Below are positions 61,701 through 64,000 of a stretch of 64,000 nucleotides of DNA, piece after piece. The notes beneath the pieces were generated by a model. That model saw only the letters and a list, made by a program, of their open reading frames with translations. It had not been told where the DNA came from and did no database searches. Positions within the stretch are counted from its first letter, which is position 1. Each line of letters opens with the position of its first letter. Both the position numbers and the translations under genes were made by a program. The DNA is from Prorocentrum cordatum. Taxonomy: Eukaryota; Sar; Dinophyceae; Prorocentrales; Prorocentraceae. The DNA lies in the NCBI GenBank assembly GCA_963575745.1, contig CAUYUJ010018070.1, positions 72,792-136,791 on the forward strand. Direction: 5' to 3'.

Positions 61701-63122
61701 CACGCGCTTGTCGTCCGCCGCCACGAGGCCCTCCTTCGCATACTGCGCGCGGGCGCCGTCGAAGGACTGCACCAGCGCAGCCGGCAAGCGCCGCGAGCCA
61801 CGCACCCGCTGTCCCAGGCCGATGTGGTCGTCGATCTGCAGCAGCTCCGCGTGCGGGCCGCGCGGGAAAGGCCTGTGGTGTTGCACACGAACAGCGTCCG
61901 CCAGCGAGCCGCCAGCCTGCAGCACCGCCTCGTGCGCGCCCTGGGCGAAGTCGATCGCGTTCAGGTCCCCCATGAGCAGGCTCGCCACGCACACCACGCA
62001 GTACTCGCCCAGCTCGGAGCCGCGCGCCGCGAACGCCCGCGTGTGCCTCAGCATGTGGGTGGGCACCTTCCGCCCCAGGATGTTCGTGCGTGCCTTGGCG
62101 GGCGTCGCGTCGAAGGAGGGGTAGAAGTCGGAGACGTCCTCGGCGAACAGCACGGGCACGCAACCGTCGTCCAGCTCGTAGTCGCACAGCGCGTGCGCTG
62201 ACACCAGGCGCTGACTACCCGACTGGAGGGGATGCTCGGCAGCGTTCCTGATACGGCGATCCCAGACGATCCGGTCCCGCTGCTGGTCCCGATAAACGGG
62301 TATGAGCTTGCACGCCTGGTCCATGTCCACCTCCTCGGGCTTCGCCAAGTACAGCTTGTGGGAGCGGTCCAGGTCGGTCGCGAAAGCGACGATCTCGGTC
62401 ATACTGCCAGTCTGCCTCATAGTCTTCAGCCCGTGGTCCAGCGGCCGGGCCCTCTCGATCATCGCGGGGTCCAGGTAGGCGGCCGCCTCGAAAACCGGCA
62501 GGTGATAGACGGGGTCGAAGTGGGCCTCCTGCTTGCAGAAGGTCGCGCGGCTGGCCACGAAGGGCGCCACCGCAAGCGGGGGCGGAGCTCGCACCTGCTG
62601 CCCGGGGGCGGCTCCGCGAAGTTGCATAGCGAATTGCAGAAGCGAGTGTAGCTTCATCTTGCCGCGGCCGCTCATGTCGTAGGGCGTGCGGCCCAACTGC
62701 TTGGCAAGGGCCAGGAGGTGGGGGACCCGCTCCCGCTGCACCTCCGCCAAGCCCATCCCCGTCCTGCACGATGCCGGGCACCAGCGCTGCGAGCCAAGCG
62801 CCAGGAAAGAGCACGCGACCACCATCAGGTTGACCTGCAGCTTGGCCACTTGCAACTTCTTCCAACGCTCCCTGCAGCGCGGGCTGGTGTACGGAGGGGT
62901 GCCGATGGTCCACGGGTAGGGCGGCGCCATCGGGAACCACTTCAAGCAGGTACGCGTCGGGGAAACCGACGGGGCACCGGAGAACTGCATGCACGAATAC
63001 AAAAAGTAGCCCAGCCTGGTCCTGGACCTGAGGAGGCGGCGCACCATGCCGATCTGCGCCCGCGGGACCCCGGCCTCGAGGTCCGCCAGCAAGCCGGCCT
63101 CGCCGGCTACGCCCCCTCCTTG
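58797..63122 (-). CDS. YR2 polyprotein: RT, RNase H with methyltransferase-like insert, tyrosine recombinase
   Basis: The frame is open from at least 63932, but upstream of about 63122 it is an Arg/Gly-rich shadow of the gag ORF. I start it at the overlap with the gag stop (about 1441 residues; numbering from there). The frame is -1 relative to gag. RT motif A is DVSDFYPSFDA (329-339), motif B SLLMGDLNAIDF (381-392) and motif C LLQIDDHIG (427-435). The first RNase H Asp is in VCSDASHL (Asp595). A methyltransferase-like domain follows: VLEVCSGRDAPWSRAHAAAG (673-692), RID (698-700), HCAPPCRTFSLAR (731-743, Cys736), LEHPAW (789-794), CSFGAPFQKPTKL (820-832). RNase H resumes with INRLEVRAHL (Glu938), LLDSTVALG (Asp963) and IPADGPSRG (Asp1012). 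The recombinase has FTCMLRPGEAHGL (Arg1257), LTPASHRGGGAT (Arg1360, with Ala where His of HxxR is usual) and MEIYIQEV (Tyr1392). No stops or frame changes. Confidence 0.85.
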   Translation of the reverse strand, partial: QGGGVAGEAGLLADLEAGVPRAQIGMVRRLLRSRTRLGYFLYSCMQFSGAPSVSPTRTCLKWFPMAPPYPWTIGTPPYTSPRCRERWKKLQVAKLQVNLMVVACSFLALGSQRWCPASCRTGMGLAEVQRERVPHLLALAKQLGRTPYDMSGRGKMKLHSLLQFAMQLRGAAPGQQVRAPPPLAVAPFVASRATFCKQEAHFDPVYHLPVFEAAAYLDPAMIERARPLDHGLKTMRQTGSMTEIVAFATDLDRSHKLYLAKPEEVDMDQACKLIPVYRDQQRDRIVWDRRIRNAAEHPLQSGSQRLVSAHALCDYELDDGCVPVLFAEDVSDFYPSFDATPAKARTNILGRKVPTHMLRHTRAFAARGSELGEYCVVCVASLLMGDLNAIDFAQGAHEAVLQAGGSLADAVRVQHHRPFPRGPHAELLQIDDHIGLGQRVRGSRRLPAALVQSFDGARAQYAKEGLVAADDKRVAGASAGFALGAELLSSGHIGAERLRRAGLALLSSGIAAHGLVSGALLRRTVASWVHVVGFRRPAMCLLDEVFRSLPEVPRDDDVFELGAGARQELMLLSMLAPTFVTNLKAQVASRVVCSDASHLCMASVVADVAQPIVREIWRHRDQRGWYTQLNSKEVAYIRAHKRLEDRAWLQDIDEELRPGVKVPRWHLLEVFDVLEVCSGRDAPWSRAHAAAGLRVGPRIDPKTHPIWDLRSIRIVEWILFLIINGRVAYVHCAPPCRTFSLARQPRLRSRTQPLGLDPSDEDTLLGTVLLFRCLLILWTARRYRRHGSLEHPAWAYTWYVQQVMALFAKPGCGMLVFAACSFGAPFQKPTKLGLVHCDFLMPLARPCVHGRKAHRSPLVGAARTAPAAAYSARLCGEWAELTRAQLATEAPLVGVEPAQEATAGRLEQPFVNDLIRCCRWRAFTCEPCPPVTHINRLEVRAHLRARGKAAREQPGTRQPFLLDSTVALGACAKGRSASHALNDDLKVGLPDVLGFDVYPGYDFAPARLIPADGPSRGRGIAPPSAARPPWWSSAAAGDLGGLDQWTRVPRQRRTESEWCRMALKLVQLWTLKDFDSTLGYPGEGPGRTLAVVWLSLVMMTGGARVAGEPPAPRPAVDLRLRPQTGTKTAQMRRLLLQQFETWLMALDGGCSVAELVVQLLRVVSSIVASYGQVLYSRGRSLKHYTETINAIVDTERSLRRHMGAAWDVSAAWQFAVPTRHRYPTPLPVLRALVALALSWQWIDMAVLIFLAFTCMLRPGEAHGLSYSDLLLPSQLMSESEVCYVKAREPKARWAVARMEHARCDEVALVRLLERLAVGRPRGEKVFRGTYQHFRRCHDALVQFFGIAATEAHGLTPASHRGGGATFFFQQSEDLPRTQWRGRWRQLKSMEIYIQEVAAVAFVPNLTQASRELVGRFAAALPGLLARATASVASAWPERGKI

Positions 63123-64000
63123 GCGCCGCCTCCGCGCCCGCCCTTGGGCGCGCCCTTCGGCGGCTTGGTCTCCTCGTCGTCCCTCTTGCCGCCCCCGCGG
63201 TCGTCGTTGAACTTCTTCCTGATCTCCGCCAGGGACGCGGCGTCCTTCGTGTAGGCCATCGCCGCCGTCGACCACGTAGCGTCCGCCAGGTACCCGAACG
63301 GCCGCAGGCTGTCGACGCTCCCGCCCGTGCCGGCCGTCATCTGCGCCCACGGGGGCTCCGGCAGATGCGTGAGGAGCCACGCGAGCTGCCAGCGCCCGTT
63401 GTCCCGCTGGGCCTGCTCCAGCGCCGTCAACAGCAGCAGGATGAGCGCCTCCGCCATCTCGTGTTGGCCCCGTGCCATGAGGTCGGCCACTCGCGCGATG
63501 CCGAACCCGAGGTAGGCGGCCGTCCTGTTGCCCCGATTGATCGTCCCGGTGCGCACCACGAACTCCACCATGCTGCGCACCCTCGGGTCGGGGTCGTCCG
63601 AGGTCCCCGCCAGCGCCAGCTCCGCGTTCCCCCTGATGATTGACGTCCAGGCCGTCGGCCGCGCCTGCAGGTCGCGCCGCAGCATCTCCATGCTGGCGGC
63701 GCCGCGGGCCCCGGGCATCTTGCCAGCAGCGGCGGACCCATCGTCGAGGCCCGGCTGCAGAAGCCCGGCCAGCGCGGCGGGCGCGGCGCCAGCAGGCATC
63801 CGCTGCAGCTCTGCCACGGCAGCCCAGTGCGCCGCCAGCTCGGCCGGCGACGCGCCCGCGGGCGGCGGCGCCGCGGCGGCGGCTGCTCCTGCCGGCGCGC
63901 CAGCGGGTGCTGCAACGCCGGCCTGGCACCACGCCACGATGCCCTCCGGCGACCTGCGCACCTCGCCCTCCGAGACGTCGGCAAACGGGACGCCGTGGTG
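63107..64000 (-). CDS. YR2 gag-like protein, 5' end outside window
   Basis: Open from the window edge to a TAG at 63107 (at least 297 residues). It is rich in Ala/Pro/Gly near the start, then helical and charged (MEMLRRDLQARPTAW, VRSMVEFVVRTG, AYLGFGIARVADLMARGQ, AEALILLLLTALEQAQ). The C-terminus is basic (KKFNDDRGGGKRDDEE, PPKGAPKGGRGGG), like nucleic-acid-binding tails of gag proteins, though no zinc knuckle is present. The polyprotein frame takes over at this point in the -1 frame. I saw no classical X-XXY-YYZ slippery heptamer near the stop. The visible GTG at 63961 is unlikely to be the start, because the frame stays open to 64000. Confidence 0.65.
   Translation of the reverse strand, partial: HHGVPFADVSEGEVRRSPEGIVAWCQAGVAAPAGAPAGAAAAAAPPPAGASPAELAAHWAAVAELQRMPAGAAPAALAGLLQPGLDDGSAAAGKMPGARGAASMEMLRRDLQARPTAWTSIIRGNAELALAGTSDDPDPRVRSMVEFVVRTGTINRGNRTAAYLGFGIARVADLMARGQHEMAEALILLLLTALEQAQRDNGRWQLAWLLTHLPEPPWAQMTAGTGGSVDSLRPFGYLADATWSTAAMAYTKDAASLAEIRKKFNDDRGGGKRDDEETKPPKGAPKGGRGGGAKEGA

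Larger units (their letters stand above)
58416..64000 (-). mobile_element. YR2, tyrosine-recombinase retrotransposon, 5' end outside window
   Basis: Read on the minus strand: gag-like ORF (open to the window edge), polyprotein with RT, RNase H, methyltransferase-like domain and tyrosine recombinase, an 80-base 3' UTR, then split repeats B1 (58599-58716), A2 (58535-58598) and B2 (58416-58534). The left boundary is confirmed by the interrupted family F repeat. All reading frames seen are unbroken, so this copy could be recent. Its gene order differs from YR1: the recombinase is fused to the polyprotein here. Confidence 0.8.

Noticed and set aside
63107-63200. Programmed -1 frameshift site between YR2 gag and polyprotein
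   Set aside because: The frames have the right relation, but no X-XXY-YYZ heptamer in the gag frame was found near the stop, so the mechanism is not claimed.
63122-63932. First 270 codons of the long minus frame upstream of the YR2 polyprotein
   Set aside because: Arg/Gly-rich shadow of the gag ORF, which has protein-like composition in the other frame.

Overview
This window looks like nuclear DNA of a dinoflagellate. The most specific evidence is at 5796-5847. There a near-complete copy of the dinoflagellate trans-spliced leader is followed by two truncated leader copies ending in GGCTCAAG, the signature of mRNAs that were reverse transcribed and re-inserted. A second decayed leader copy lies at 7386-7407. 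The rest fits: very GC-rich, gene-poor DNA full of microsatellites and short repeats, with no bacterial-style operons, no rRNA and no recognisable tRNA.

Layout. Positions 1-5700 hold an incomplete hypothetical gene at the left edge, microsatellites and short repeats with terminal inverted repeats (TIRs). Positions 5796-7911 hold two candidate retroposed cDNAs: one encodes seven tandem copies of a 57-codon unit, the other a small Cys4 zinc-finger-like protein. Positions 8.4-21.7 kb are almost wholly short dispersed repeats, plus an array of about 21 copies of a 77-bp unit. Positions 22.0-28.1 kb are four related composite units in tandem; only the first carries a long gene, for a modular W...Y repeat protein with three KRPAA motifs. 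Positions 29.5-31.7 kb are a broken non-LTR retrotransposon lying between two GAT microsatellites. Positions 32-43 kb are more microsatellites, short TIR repeats and a duplicated block (39520-41170 and 42905-52260).

The main result is a pair of tyrosine-recombinase (YR) retrotransposons. YR1 (43536-51293, plus strand) is complete at both ends. It has the split direct repeat order A1 - ORFs - B1 - A2 - B2 and interrupts the second copy of the duplicated block, so the first copy serves as an empty site about 3.4 kb away. YR2 (58416 to beyond 64000, minus strand) shows B1 - A2 - B2 at its 3' end and interrupts a short TIR repeat; its 5' end lies outside the window. Both encode reverse transcriptase (RT), RNase H and a tyrosine recombinase, and both also carry a domain resembling C5-cytosine DNA methyltransferases. 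The methyltransferase-like domain sits in different places: between RT motifs B and C in YR1, and inside the RNase H region in YR2. YR1 is dead in its recombinase (one frame change and two stops), while the YR2 polyprotein is open throughout.

At least ten families of short TIR-bounded repeats (about 120-250 bp) were found by comparing copies. Several have target-site duplications or are nested in one another. No autonomous transposase for them was seen. Coordinates of repeat edges were read by eye and may be off by a few bases.
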